From positions 3,534,001-3,598,000 of the forward strand of contig JAWKZN010000001.1 in assembly GCA_041395945.1 (NCBI GenBank): a DNA stretch of 64,000 nucleotides, in the 5' to 3' direction. A program made the position numbers and the translations under genes. This stretch comes from Pseudomonadales bacterium. Its GTDB lineage: Bacteria; Pseudomonadota; Gammaproteobacteria; Pseudomonadales; Azotimanducaceae. Below are positions 7,721 through 16,669 of the stretch, in pieces; position 1 is the stretch's first letter; every line of letters starts with the position of its first letter. Below the pieces are notes generated by a model. It saw nothing but the letters and a program-made list of their open reading frames with translations. It was not told where the DNA came from and did no database searches.

Positions 7721-8929
7721 CTACTTCCGGTAGTAGGCCTCCCGCTCTTGCGACGCCGGCACCACCGGCACGTCCTCCTCCGCCAGCGGCGCCATCCGGC
7801 GCTTGCGCGCGAGCGCCTGCTCCAGATAGGGCCCCAGCGCTTGCGCCTTGTCGGCCTCGCGGCGGGCGCGGCGTTCCTCGACCGGCGCAGCACCTCGGCG
7901 CCGAACAGCTCGAGGCTTTCGCAGATGTGCTCGTGGCGGTTCTTGCCACCCTGCTGAAGGAAGATGATCTGATCGACGCCGACCGCCTCGAAGTCTTCGA
8001 TGTGGCGGGTGAGCTTGCTCCGGCGTGCCGATCGCCGGTGCCGCGATGGTGGGAAGATCGCGGCCCTTGAGCGTCTCGTATTCCTCCCAGAGCGTCGAAT
8101 ACCCGGGCCGGGCGTCGTTGGCCACCAGCGCGTTGATGACATACCGAAAGAAGGCGAAGCCATCCTCACCACGCCGCCGCGCTTCCTCGGCGTCCTGGTG
8201 CAGGGAAAACCCGGCCACGAGCGCCATGTTGGCGTTGACCCGGTGGCCGATCGGCACACACTCCTCCGACCGGATGATGCCGTAGTAGATGTCCGACCAG
8301 GTTTTCGCCTCCTCCGGATCCACGAAGGTGAACGCCAACGCGCGGAGCCCGTTCCTGGCGGCCGTCTCGATGGTCTTGCGGTTGGTGCAGGCCAGCCACA
8401 TGGGCGGATGAGGCTTCTGCAGGGGCTTCGGGATCACGTTGCGACAGGGCATCGAGAAGCCTTTCCCTTCGTAGCCGGGGTACGGCTCCAGCACCATCAT
8501 GTTGGCGATCTGCTCCGCGGACTCGAGCGACAGCGCCTGCTTCTCCTTCGCCGGGATTCCGAAGCCGTGCAGCTCGAGCCGCGTCGCCCCCTCGCCGATG
8601 CCGAACTCCACCCGGCCGCTCGAGATCAGGTCGAGCATGGCCACGGATTCGGCCGTCCGGGCCGGATGGTTGTAGTGGGGAATCACCTGGCGGATGCCGA
8701 AGCCGAGGCGGATGTCCCGGGTGCAGGCGGCCAGCACCGAGAGGAACACGTCGGACGCCGAGCAATGGGAATACTCCTCCAGGAAGTGGTGCTCCACCGC
8801 CCACGCGTGGTGAATTCCCAGCCGGTCGGCGAGGCGCACCTGTTCCAGCGCCTCATGGACCAGCCGATGCTCCGCGCCGTCGCTCCAGGGTTTCGGCAAC
8901 TGCAGCTCGTAGAAGACTCCGAAACTCAT
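7721..8929 (-). CDS. LLM-class flavin-dependent oxidoreductase with an out-of-frame segment
   Basis: The frame is open for 402 codons. The N-terminal ~300 residues are a typical luciferase-like enzyme (IHHAWAVEHHFLEEYSHC, ISSGRVEFGIGEGA). Between about 8035 and 7885 the protein-like sequence moves to another frame (KLTRHIEDFEAVGVDQIIF...LFGAEVLR) and then returns (VEERRARREADKAQ). One extra base near 8032 and one missing base near 7885 would explain it. About 50 residues are therefore garbled as read. It is the last gene of the ACAD operon. Confidence 0.8.
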   Translation of the reverse strand: MSFGVFYELQLPKPWSDGAEHRLVHEALEQVRLADRLGIHHAWAVEHHFLEEYSHCSASDVFLSVLAACTRDIRLGFGIRQVIPHYNHPARTAESVAMLDLISSGRVEFGIGEGATRLELHGFGIPAKEKQALSLESAEQIANMMVLEPYPGYEGKGFSMPCRNVIPKPLQKPHPPMWLACTNRKTIETAARNGLRALAFTFVDPEEAKTWSDIYYGIIRSEECVPIGHRVNANMALVAGFSLHQDAEEARRRGEDGFAFFRYVINALVANDARPGYSTLWEEYETLKGRDLPTIAAPAIGTPEQAHPPHRRLRGGRRRSDHLPSAGWQEPPRAHLRKPRAVRRRGAAPVEERRARREADKAQALGPYLEQALARKRRMAPLAEEDVPVVPASQEREAYYRK

Positions 8930-8970
8930 GAATGGCTGCTATGGGTGGGGATTGCTCGGCCCCGGCCGGC

Positions 8971-10056
8971 TCACGCCGCCGATGGCAGGCTCGGCAGCGG
9001 CCCCAGCTTCGCCAGCTCGCGGTGAATCTCGTCACCCCGCGGGTGGCCCGCCAGTTCATCGACGATGTGCCGGTAGCGGTACGATTTCATGCGCTCGGTG
9101 CGCGCACCGCCCATGGCGTTGCAGACTGCTTCCACCAGCCGGTCGATCACCACCTCTCCGGGCAGAGTACTGCTGTCGGTGCCGCGGAATGTCCGTGCCC
9201 GGGCCTCGGCCAGCGCGCAGCCGAGATAGCGCACGTGGATGTCCTCATCGGCCTGGATGTTGTCGACCATGGCAGGCGCCCACTCCGGAGCGGCAGAGAC
9301 ATCCGGATCCGCCAGCACCTCCCGCGCCCACTTGAAGGTCGTATACGCGCCATACTCCACGTGAAGGATCCGCGCCAGCGCCAGGAAGGTGAGCTCGACC
9401 ATCGGATCGAGCTGTTCGAACAGGCGCGTGACACTCCCGACCGAGGTGGCCTCTGGCGCCGCCTTGGCCTTGCCCTGATACCCCGGCGGCGGCGCCAGAG
9501 GCAGGTTTTCGAACATGTCGTCGGTGATTGTCGGATCCTCCAGCGCCCGGTCACGGATGGCAAACCACATCTCGTCGTGACCGTATTCATCGTCGCTGCC
9601 CGCTTCGTCCTGGCCGTGGGCAACCAGCAGGCCGCGGTGCAGGTGGGCAATGCAGGTGCCGTCGAGGGACTCCACGAAGTGCTCGCTGAAGTCTATCTCC
9701 GGCAGCAGCCGGATGCCGTCGTTGCCGAAGCCCTCGATCACACCGATCAGCGTGAGTATGCGGGTCAACGCATCCTTGCAGCCGTGACTCAGGAGCAGCT
9801 TCGCCTGCCCCACTGTCGGAAAGAACACGTTGGCGCGGTTGATGGCGTCGCGGTCCAAGACCTCGACATCACGCCCTTCTGCCTTCAAGCGGCCCCACCA
9901 CGCCTCGATGGCCGGTGTGCGGTTCAGCGATCTCGGCGGGCGATACGTGCCGTCCGCTAGCAGGCCGCCGTGCAGCGTCTTGTCTTTGTGGCGGATCTTG
10001 GTCGCGTAATCGTGCTCGGCCATCAATTCGTCGAAGCTGTAGTTCAACTGGCTCAT
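8971..10056 (-). CDS. Uncharacterised protein, possibly ferritin-like di-iron fold
   Basis: 361 residues from the ATG at 10054-10056 (MSQLNYSFDEL). I do not recognise the family with confidence. Likely helices carry EYGAYTTFKWA and IQADEDIHVRYLG, where EDIH fits the ExxH signature of ferritin-like metal proteins, and EHFVESLDG with HLHRG lies before them. An oxygenase, hydroxylase or ferritin-like scaffold is possible. It lies in a leftward operon after two ACADs and before an LLM oxidoreductase, which suggests a catabolic role on a CoA thioester or its product. Confidence 0.6.
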   Translation of the reverse strand: MSQLNYSFDELMAEHDYATKIRHKDKTLHGGLLADGTYRPPRSLNRTPAIEAWWGRLKAEGRDVEVLDRDAINRANVFFPTVGQAKLLLSHGCKDALTRILTLIGVIEGFGNDGIRLLPEIDFSEHFVESLDGTCIAHLHRGLLVAHGQDEAGSDDEYGHDEMWFAIRDRALEDPTITDDMFENLPLAPPPGYQGKAKAAPEATSVGSVTRLFEQLDPMVELTFLALARILHVEYGAYTTFKWAREVLADPDVSAAPEWAPAMVDNIQADEDIHVRYLGCALAEARARTFRGTDSSTLPGEVVIDRLVEAVCNAMGGARTERMKSYRYRHIVDELAGHPRGDEIHRELAKLGPLPSLPSAA

Positions 10057-10102
10057 GCTCTCACCTCTGTAAGCGTCTGCTCGCACTCGGACCATCCGGT
10101 CG

Positions 10103-11368
10103 TCACCTCGAGACGTTCGATGGATTCCTGCGCACGTCGCGAAACGGCACGTCGACGTCGTCTCGGGGCTCCTTCGGCAGTCCGAGCACTCGTTCTGCGA
10201 TGATATTGCGCTGGATTTCGTCGGTGCCGCCGGCGATGGAGATGGCGGGTACCGACAGCAGCACCTCCGCCACCATGCCCTCGGCCGGGGCATTCTCCCC
10301 GGCTAGCAGGGCATCGGGGCCTACGGCGGCGGCATGGGCCCGGGCCGCTGCCCGGGCCACGACGCTGGCGGCGAGCTTGCCGAGCGAGCCCTCCGGCCCC
10401 GGCGGTTGCCCCAGCGCACGGGCCGCACGTGCGCGCCGCGCCGTCCACTGGGCCGCCCGCTCGAGCATCAACGCCCGGGCGATCTCCTGGCGCACTACCG
10501 GGTCCGGGAGACGTCCGCTTGCCCGAGCGACCGGCAGAATCAGATCGACGCGCCCAGCCCGCTGGGGGTACCACTTGTAGGGCTCCATTACCCGGGCCTG
10601 CTCTTCCCGCAGCTCTCGGTAGACCCGGCCTTCGCCCCGTTCGGCCTGCCCCCAGGTGCGCATGCCGTCGGCCAGCCGCCGCTCGTGGGCGAGCGTCGTC
10701 AGCGCCACCTGCCAGCCACCGCCCGGTTTTCCCACCAGCATGTCGCGGGGAACGCGAGCGTCGGTCATGAACACCTCGTTGAACGAGGCATGCCCGTTCA
10801 TCTGCCGCAACGGCCGGACCTCCACGCCCGGCTGCTCGATCTCGAGCACGAAGAAGCTCAGGCCACGGTGCTTCGGCACGTCCCAATCGGTGCGGGCCAG
10901 CAGCATGCCGTACCGGGCGTGATGCGCGCTGGTCGTCCAGACCTTCTGCCCGTTGACGATCCAGGTATCGCGGTTGAGCTCTGCGCGGGTGGTGAGTCCC
11001 GCCAGATCAGAGCCGCTGCCGGGCTCACTGAACAACTGACACCAGGTGTCTTCCCCGGTGAGGATGCGCGGCAGCAGCCTGGCCTTCTGCTCCTCGCTGC
11101 CATGCTCGAGCAGCGTGGCTGCCGCGAGCATGCGCACGCCCGACGACGCCACCCCCACGGCGCCGGCCCGGCGGAACTCCGCCTGCACGACTTCCCCGAG
11201 CGCCTCGGAGAGCCCTTTGCCGAACCACGCCGCCGGCCAGGTAGGACAGCCCCAGCCGGAAGACACCAGGCGCCGACGCCATTCCGCGAGGGGCAGCTCG
11301 GAATCCCAGTGTTCGGCGAGCCAGGCGCGCGCCTCTTCGCGTACCTGCTCGGCGGCCGGCTCATTCAT
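10103..11368 (-). CDS. Acyl-CoA dehydrogenase, FadE-like subunit
   Basis: 421 residues with the ACAD features WCQLFSEPGSGSDLA, IVNGQKVWTTSAH (FAD binding) and, near the C-terminus, AGGTDEIQRNIIAERVLGLP. At the usual catalytic Glu position (YEGT in classical enzymes) it has GGT, as in subunits of heterotetrameric steroid-type ACADs. The adjacent, 8-base-overlapping second ACAD gene supports an alpha2-beta2 enzyme that desaturates a bulky acyl-CoA. Confidence 0.87.
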   Translation of the reverse strand: MNEPAAEQVREEARAWLAEHWDSELPLAEWRRRLVSSGWGCPTWPAAWFGKGLSEALGEVVQAEFRRAGAVGVASSGVRMLAAATLLEHGSEEQKARLLPRILTGEDTWCQLFSEPGSGSDLAGLTTRAELNRDTWIVNGQKVWTTSAHHARYGMLLARTDWDVPKHRGLSFFVLEIEQPGVEVRPLRQMNGHASFNEVFMTDARVPRDMLVGKPGGGWQVALTTLAHERRLADGMRTWGQAERGEGRVYRELREEQARVMEPYKWYPQRAGRVDLILPVARASGRLPDPVVRQEIARALMLERAAQWTARRARAARALGQPPGPEGSLGKLAASVVARAAARAHAAAVGPDALLAGENAPAEGMVAEVLLSVPAISIAGGTDEIQRNIIAERVLGLPKEPRDDVDVPFRDVRRNPSNVSR

Positions 11369-12518
11369 GGGCTGCCTCCCGTGCGCTCACGTACTCGACG
11401 AAGCGGTCGCGGAACTCCGCCGGCGTGCCCAGCAGAAATTCGGAGCCCCTCGCCCGCTTGAAGTACAGATGCGTATCGTTCTCCCACGTGAAGCCGATGC
11501 CTCCGTGGATCTGAATGGTATCCACCGCCGCCTGCAGAAAAGCCTCTGCGGCGAGGGCCTTCGCCAACGCCGCAGCCTCGCCCAGCTCGTCGGCTGATGC
11601 CTCCCGAGCCGCCACCTCCGCGGCCCCGTAGGCGGCCGACTTGGCCAGCTCGACCGCAAGCAACATGTCCGCGCACCTGTGCTTTATCGCCTGGAACGAC
11701 CCGATCAGACGGCCGAACTGCACGCGCAGCTTGGCGTAACTCACCGCCGAGTCGAGCAGCGCCTGAGCGCCGCCGACCATCTCGCTGGCCAGCGCCACCG
11801 CCGCCCGGTCGAGCACCCGGCGCAGGGCGGGCGCCGCGGCCCCCGGTTCTCCCAGGAGCTCCGCATCGACCCCCGACAGGCGCAGGCGGCTCAACCGGCG
11901 GGTGGCATCGATGGTCTGCAGAGGCTCCACCTCGAGCCCGGCGGCGCCCGCCTGCACGACGAACAGCGACAATCCCTCGGCGCCGGTACTACCCGACTCC
12001 CGGGCGGCGACGATGAAAAAGTCGGCGATCCGGCCGTCGAGTACGTAGCTCTTGGTGCCTTCCAGCCGCCACCTTCCCGCCGACTGCCGCGCGCTGGCCC
12101 GCACGGTCTCGGCTTCCCAGCCACCTCCGGTCTCGGCGACGGCCAGCGAGCCGATGACGCCTCCGGCGGCCAGTTCCGGCAACCAGCGTTCCTGCTGCGC
12201 CGCCGTGGCCCCCTCGAGCAGTGCGTACGTCGCCAGCACCGCGGAGCCGAAGTAGGGTCCGCAGTACGCGACCCGACCCATCTCCTCGAGGACGATGCCG
12301 AGCTCCACCGCGCCGAACCCCTGGCCCCCGTATGCCTCGGGAACGTGAACGCCGGTGAGCCCGAGCTCGCCGCCGAGCCGCCGCCACAGTTCGGGATCGT
12401 AACCCGCTTCGCTGAGCATCAATTCCCGGGCACGTGCCACCGGCGACTGCTCACGGAAGAATCTGGCCACGAAGTCGCGGAACTGACGCTGCTCGTCACT
12501 GAAGCTCAACTGGCTCAT
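11361..12518 (-). CDS. Acyl-CoA dehydrogenase, partner subunit
   Basis: 385 residues. It shows LGLTGVHVPEAYGGQGFG in the N-terminal helical domain and IQIHGGIGFTWENDTHLYFKR in the C-terminal domain; this last pattern is typical of the second subunit of heteromeric ACADs. It is the first gene of the leftward operon (ACAD, ACAD, ferritin-like, LLM), with an operator-like site 24 bases upstream. Substrate unknown; pairing points to a polycyclic or side-chain CoA ester. Confidence 0.87.
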   Translation of the reverse strand: MSQLSFSDEQRQFRDFVARFFREQSPVARARELMLSEAGYDPELWRRLGGELGLTGVHVPEAYGGQGFGAVELGIVLEEMGRVAYCGPYFGSAVLATYALLEGATAAQQERWLPELAAGGVIGSLAVAETGGGWEAETVRASARQSAGRWRLEGTKSYVLDGRIADFFIVAARESGSTGAEGLSLFVVQAGAAGLEVEPLQTIDATRRLSRLRLSGVDAELLGEPGAAAPALRRVLDRAAVALASEMVGGAQALLDSAVSYAKLRVQFGRLIGSFQAIKHRCADMLLAVELAKSAAYGAAEVAAREASADELGEAAALAKALAAEAFLQAAVDTIQIHGGIGFTWENDTHLYFKRARGSEFLLGTPAEFRDRFVEYVSAREAAHE

Positions 12519-12541
12519 GGACCCGGGCTCTATCTGGTTTC

Positions 12542-12555
12542 GTAACCATGTATAC
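12542..12555. promoter_or_regulatory. Operator-like site GTAA-N6-ATAC
   Basis: GTAA CCATGT ATAC, one base off the GTAA-N6-TTAC form, immediately upstream of the leftward ACAD operon. Confidence 0.4.
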
Positions 12556-12593
12556 TATCCGTCTGCGATAGAGCCCCGTCAACCGTCGTCCGC

Positions 12594-13676
12594 TCATCGA
12601 CCCCCGATACCCATCGCGCGGGCCACCGCGTTGCAGAATTCGGTCGTGGTGGCGGCGCCGCCCTGATCGGGCGTCAAGCACCGGCCTTCGGCATAGACGC
12701 GCTCGACCCCCTCCGTCAACCGCCGGGCCGCCTGCGCACAGCCGAGATAGTCGAGCATCATCGCCGCCGACAACAGCGTGGCCGTCGGGTTGATGGTGTT
12801 CGTACCCGCGATGTCCGGGGCGGTGCCGTGGGCGGACTCGAAATAGCCGTAATCCTCGCCGTAGCAGCCGCTAGGGCCGAGGCCGAGACCGCCCACCACC
12901 GCCGCGGCGGCATCGGAGAACAGGTCGCCGTAGAGGTTCGGCAGCACAATCACGTCGAACGCCTGCGGCCTCATGACGAGCTTGTGCACGAGATCGTCCG
13001 CCAGCAGGCTCTCGAAGGCGACCTCCGGGAACTGCCGTGCGGTTTCGCGAGCCACCTCGAGGAAGTATCCATCCGCCACAGGGGAGATGTTGTGCTTGGT
13101 GCCCGTCGTCACCTTCGGCGGCCGTCCACGCTGCTCGGCGCGCTCGAGCGCGAGGGTGCAACCGAACTCGACGATCTTGCGGGTGCGCGCCTCGGTGATG
13201 ACCTTGAGCGCGAAGCGCCCCTCGCCCATCTGCGCGACCGGACGGCGATGCAACCGGCTGACCAGCCCCACCCCGTCCAGCGATCGCAGATCGCCCTCGA
13301 CGCCGACGTAGACGTCCTCCGTGTTCTCCCGGACGATCACTAGATCCACCCCGCTCGGGTCGCGCAGCGGGCTGCGCGCACCGGGCATCCACCGGGCCGG
13401 ACGCACGTTCGCGTAAGTGTCTCGTCCCCAGCGAAGATAGCGCAGCGCCCGACCGCTGGGACCGCTGGTGGCGCCGAACAGGGTCGCATCCGAATCGTCG
13501 ATGGCCTGCCGGGCCTCGGGTGGAAACGGATCGCCGCTGGCTTCCTGCGCCGGGATGCCCACCTGCGGCCATACCCAGCCGATGTCCAGATCCAGCCGCC
13601 CGAGCAGCTCGACGGTGGGCAGGAACGCTTCCGGCGCGGCGTCCTCACCCGGTATCAGGGCGACCGTTTTGCTCAT
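12594..13676 (-). CDS. Isocitrate/isopropylmalate dehydrogenase family protein
   Basis: 360 residues. NAD(P)-dependent decarboxylating dehydrogenase of a 2-hydroxyacid: VIVRENTEDVYVG and ESAHGTAPDIAGTNTINPTA are family signatures, with metal-binding Asp residues in LYGDLFSDA. The neighbourhood gives no sign of leucine or TCA genes, so it may act on a tartrate/malate-like intermediate of catabolism (inference). Its start overlaps the LLM gene by 4 bases. Confidence 0.82.
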   Translation of the reverse strand: MSKTVALIPGEDAAPEAFLPTVELLGRLDLDIGWVWPQVGIPAQEASGDPFPPEARQAIDDSDATLFGATSGPSGRALRYLRWGRDTYANVRPARWMPGARSPLRDPSGVDLVIVRENTEDVYVGVEGDLRSLDGVGLVSRLHRRPVAQMGEGRFALKVITEARTRKIVEFGCTLALERAEQRGRPPKVTTGTKHNISPVADGYFLEVARETARQFPEVAFESLLADDLVHKLVMRPQAFDVIVLPNLYGDLFSDAAAAVVGGLGLGPSGCYGEDYGYFESAHGTAPDIAGTNTINPTATLLSAAMMLDYLGCAQAARRLTEGVERVYAEGRCLTPDQGGAATTTEFCNAVARAMGIGGR

Positions 13677-14710
13677 GACGCCGGCCCCGTCACCGCGCGA
13701 GCCACCTCCCCCCAGCGCGCCAGATCGGAGGGATTCCGGGCGATCGATTCGCCCGCCAGATACATCACCAGCCGCGACGCCGCGCCGGCATAGCGTTCGC
13801 ACAGGGCGTCGGCCAGATCGTCCCAGCGTGCGATGACCGCGAAGTGCTCGAGGATCTCGTCGGTGATGACCGCCTGGGCGCCCTGAAGATCGCCGGCTTG
13901 CATCCGCTCGCGCAGCTTCGCCGTGGTGCCGGTGAAACCGAGATCGTCGAACTGGAACGCATAGTTCGGCGTCGAACCGTAGAACGCGAGTTGCATCCGT
14001 GCGCGCCCGAGCAACGGCTCGCGCTCCTCGGCGATGTCGCCGGGGACCGCGAAAACCGGAATCATCAGATCGACCGCGTCGATCGAGCGCCCAGCGCGCT
14101 CCGCGCCTTCCCGCAGCGCCGGCAGGAGGCGTTGACGTATGTAGTGCATCGAGTGCATGGGGTGCACGTGCACGCCGTCCGCGAGCTCGCCCGCCACCCG
14201 GCACATGAGCGGGCCCACGGCCGCAATGTCCACCTTGACGTCCTCGTGATCGTGGCGCGGCGGCGCCCACTGGGCCGGCAGATAGCTGAGCTGGTAGTAC
14301 GGACCCTCGTAGTCGAGCCGCTCTTCGCCCCGGAACGCACGCAGACATGCTCGGACCGCGGCCAGATAGTCGCGCATCTGCGGCGCCGGCTTGTCGAAGA
14401 CGGCACCGTAGCGGCGGGTCACGTGAGCCTTCACCTGACTGCCCAGACCGAGGCGGAAGCGGCCCTCGGTGTTCCTCGCGAGTTCCCAGGCCACCTGGGC
14501 CGAGATCATCGGACTGCGCGGAAATGCGACCGCGATGCCGGTGGAAAAGTCGAGCCGGGGCGCCGCCAGAGCCGCAGCGGTGATCATCATCCACGGCACC
14601 TGGCCTGCCTCGGTGAACAACATGCCGGAGAAGCCCGCCTTCTCGAGCCCTGTGGCGAGTTCGGCGGTGCGGCGCCACGACATATTTCCGGCCATCAGAT
14701 CGAACTTCAT
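13673..14710 (-). CDS. LLM-class flavin/F420-dependent oxidoreductase
   Basis: 345 residues (MKFDLMAGNMSWRR). Family features: GFSGMLFTEAGQVPW, LDFSTGIAVAFPRSPM and GRFRLGLGSQVKAHV. This is the subfamily often annotated as F420-dependent in actinobacteria; cofactor use here is unknown. First gene of a two-gene leftward operon, divergent from the thioesterase operon. Confidence 0.85.
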   Translation of the reverse strand: MKFDLMAGNMSWRRTAELATGLEKAGFSGMLFTEAGQVPWMMITAAALAAPRLDFSTGIAVAFPRSPMISAQVAWELARNTEGRFRLGLGSQVKAHVTRRYGAVFDKPAPQMRDYLAAVRACLRAFRGEERLDYEGPYYQLSYLPAQWAPPRHDHEDVKVDIAAVGPLMCRVAGELADGVHVHPMHSMHYIRQRLLPALREGAERAGRSIDAVDLMIPVFAVPGDIAEEREPLLGRARMQLAFYGSTPNYAFQFDDLGFTGTTAKLRERMQAGDLQGAQAVITDEILEHFAVIARWDDLADALCERYAGAASRLVMYLAGESIARNPSDLARWGEVARAVTGPAS

Positions 14711-14737
14711 GAGCGACTACCCCCTGTGTGTCTACCT

Positions 14738-14751
14738 GTATGCATGATGAC
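14738..14751. promoter_or_regulatory. Operator-like site GTAT-N6-TGAC
   Basis: GTAT GCATGA TGAC inside CTGTATGCATGATGACAG, whose ends mirror each other. It lies in the 97-base divergent gap and shares CTGTATGC with the site at 6493-6514. Confidence 0.45.
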
Positions 14752-14807
14752 AGAATCGGTGCTAGAGTGGCGAGCGGCATTATTATTGGTGAGGTGCGTG
14801 GAAGCCC

Positions 14808-15749
14808 ATGGGTGAGCCGGGAGCAACCCTCGAGCGCCGTCTGCAGAGTTCGCCCTTCTGGCGGCGGGTGGGTTTTCGTTTGGAATCGGCCAGCGAGGGG
14901 ACCGTGCGCGTGCGTCTGCCCTACCATGAGGGCAACACCACAGCAGCCACCGCGCTGCACGGCGGAGCCATCGCCGCCACGCTGGACGCGGCCGCCATGC
15001 TCGCGAGCTGGTCGACCATCGAACGCGACATGGAATCACAGATCGGACGCACCCTCGCCTGCGACGTGAGTTATCTCGCGGGCGCACTCGGAGAGGATAT
15101 CTTCGGCGAGGCCGAAGTGCTGCGCCGCGGCCGGGAGATCGTCTACAGCCACGCCCGGGCCGTCAATGGCGACGGCAAACTGCTGGCCGTTGCGAACCAC
15201 ATCGCGCAGATCGCTCCGACCGAGCCTCTCCCGGCTGCGCCGACCGATCCGGCGGCGCCGGACTGGCCCGGCGCTCGCACCTCGCGCGGTCTCGGCGCCC
15301 TGCCGCAGCCGGATGCCGCACGTGTCGAGCGCAACCTGGAAATACTTCGGGATCTGGACGGCCGCATGCCGTACATGGCGCAGCTCGGTTGGCGGTTTCG
15401 CAGCGGGTCGTTCGGCGAGGTGCAATTCGACCTGCCCTGCGCTTCGCACGCCCGCGACGAGGCGGATGGCATTGCGGGCGGCGCGTTGCTCTCCGCCGTG
15501 GATCACGCCGGGTCGCTGGCTGCCTGGATGACTTCGAAGCTGGGCAGCCGAGGACTCTTCGGCTCCACCGTGAACACCAAGCTGCAGACGTTCACACCGC
15601 TCATCTGCCGGGATTGCATGGTCAGGGCCCGCGCCGCCGCCGGCACGGGTAATTTGATCCATTCCGAGGTGAGTCTGGTGACGGCCGCTGGCGAGCCGGT
15701 TGCTGCCGGCTCCACGGTCTACCGGATCGTCGAGCGGCCACGGCGTTGA
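14808..15749 (+). CDS. Tandem hotdog acyl-CoA thioesterase (PaaI-like, two domains)
   Basis: 313 residues with two hotdog domains of about 150 residues. Domain 1 has ALHGGAIAATLDAAAM, domain 2 IAGGALLSAVDHAGSL, each matching the HGG...D active-site helix. It probably hydrolyses acyl-CoA esters to free CoA. First gene of a five-gene rightward operon behind a divergent operator. Confidence 0.82.
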   Translation: MGEPGATLERRLQSSPFWRRVGFRLESASEGTVRVRLPYHEGNTTAATALHGGAIAATLDAAAMLASWSTIERDMESQIGRTLACDVSYLAGALGEDIFGEAEVLRRGREIVYSHARAVNGDGKLLAVANHIAQIAPTEPLPAAPTDPAAPDWPGARTSRGLGALPQPDAARVERNLEILRDLDGRMPYMAQLGWRFRSGSFGEVQFDLPCASHARDEADGIAGGALLSAVDHAGSLAAWMTSKLGSRGLFGSTVNTKLQTFTPLICRDCMVRARAAAGTGNLIHSEVSLVTAAGEPVAAGSTVYRIVERPRR

Positions 15750-15775
15750 CCATTCATCGTAAACGGAAGGCATCC

Positions 15776-16669
15776 ATGGAAACCTGGCAGATCGGCAACG
15801 TCAGCATTCATCGGGTGGTCGACGTCCTGCAGGACATCGACCTCACGTTTCTGCTGCCCGATGCGACTGCTGAGAACCTCGCCCCCATGAGCGCCTGGCT
15901 GCGTCCGCACTTCGTCAACGCGGACGGCTCGGTGCCTTTGAGCATTCATACTTTTCTGGTGCGCACGGGGGACGCGACGCTGCTGGTGGACACCTGCATC
16001 GGCAACGACAAGCCGCGGCCGCTGCCGGAGTGGGATCACCGGCAGAGCGACTTCCTGAGCCGCCTGGAGGCCGCCGGGGCGCCCCGGCACGGCGTCGACG
16101 CGGTGCTGTGCACCCATCTGCACGTGGATCACGTGGGGTGGAACACCATGCGCGAGAACGGCCGCTGGGTGCCGACCTTCCCGAATGCCCGGTATCTGAT
16201 CGGCCGCGAGGAATGGGGCTATTGGGAGCACGAGGATGATCCGTTCGGGGCCGAGGCGAAGAACGACTCGATCCGGCCGATCATCGAATCGGACCTCGTG
16301 GATCTGGTGGAAACGGACCACCAGGTCACCCCGGAAGTCCGACTGGTGCCGACTCCGGGGCACACGCCCGGGCACGTCAGCGTGCTGATCGAGTCCGCCG
16401 GCGAACGCGCCATCATCACCGGCGATCTCTTCCATCATCCGGTGCAGTTCGCGCGCCCGCACTGGAAGGACATCGCAGACGTCGACTCCACCACCGCCGA
16501 GGCGAGCCGGCAAGCCTTCATGCAGCGCTTCGGGCGCGACACCCTCGTACTCGGCACCCACTTCGCCTCGCCCACCTCCGGTCGCATCGTCGCCGACGGT
16601 GATACGTTCCGGTTCGATGCCACCCTCCGACTGAATTCGCTGCGACCGGCAAGGAGCACACGAACATGA
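15776..16669 (+). CDS. MBL-fold metallo-hydrolase
   Basis: 297 residues from ATG 15776. The binuclear zinc motif HxHxDH is complete (His114, His116, Asp118, His119), with further ligands likely in TPGHTPGH and GDLFHHP. Relatives include lactonases and other ester hydrolases. In a cluster with BVMOs, which make lactones and esters, a lactonase role is a reasonable guess. Its last bases overlap the ATG of the next gene. Confidence 0.85.
   Translation: METWQIGNVSIHRVVDVLQDIDLTFLLPDATAENLAPMSAWLRPHFVNADGSVPLSIHTFLVRTGDATLLVDTCIGNDKPRPLPEWDHRQSDFLSRLEAAGAPRHGVDAVLCTHLHVDHVGWNTMRENGRWVPTFPNARYLIGREEWGYWEHEDDPFGAEAKNDSIRPIIESDLVDLVETDHQVTPEVRLVPTPGHTPGHVSVLIESAGERAIITGDLFHHPVQFARPHWKDIADVDSTTAEASRQAFMQRFGRDTLVLGTHFASPTSGRIVADGDTFRFDATLRLNSLRPARSTRT

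Noticed and set aside
12594..14960. A single 788-codon leftward protein
   Set aside because: Only the last 360 codons are a real gene; the rest lies out of frame across the LLM gene, so it is not a fusion.
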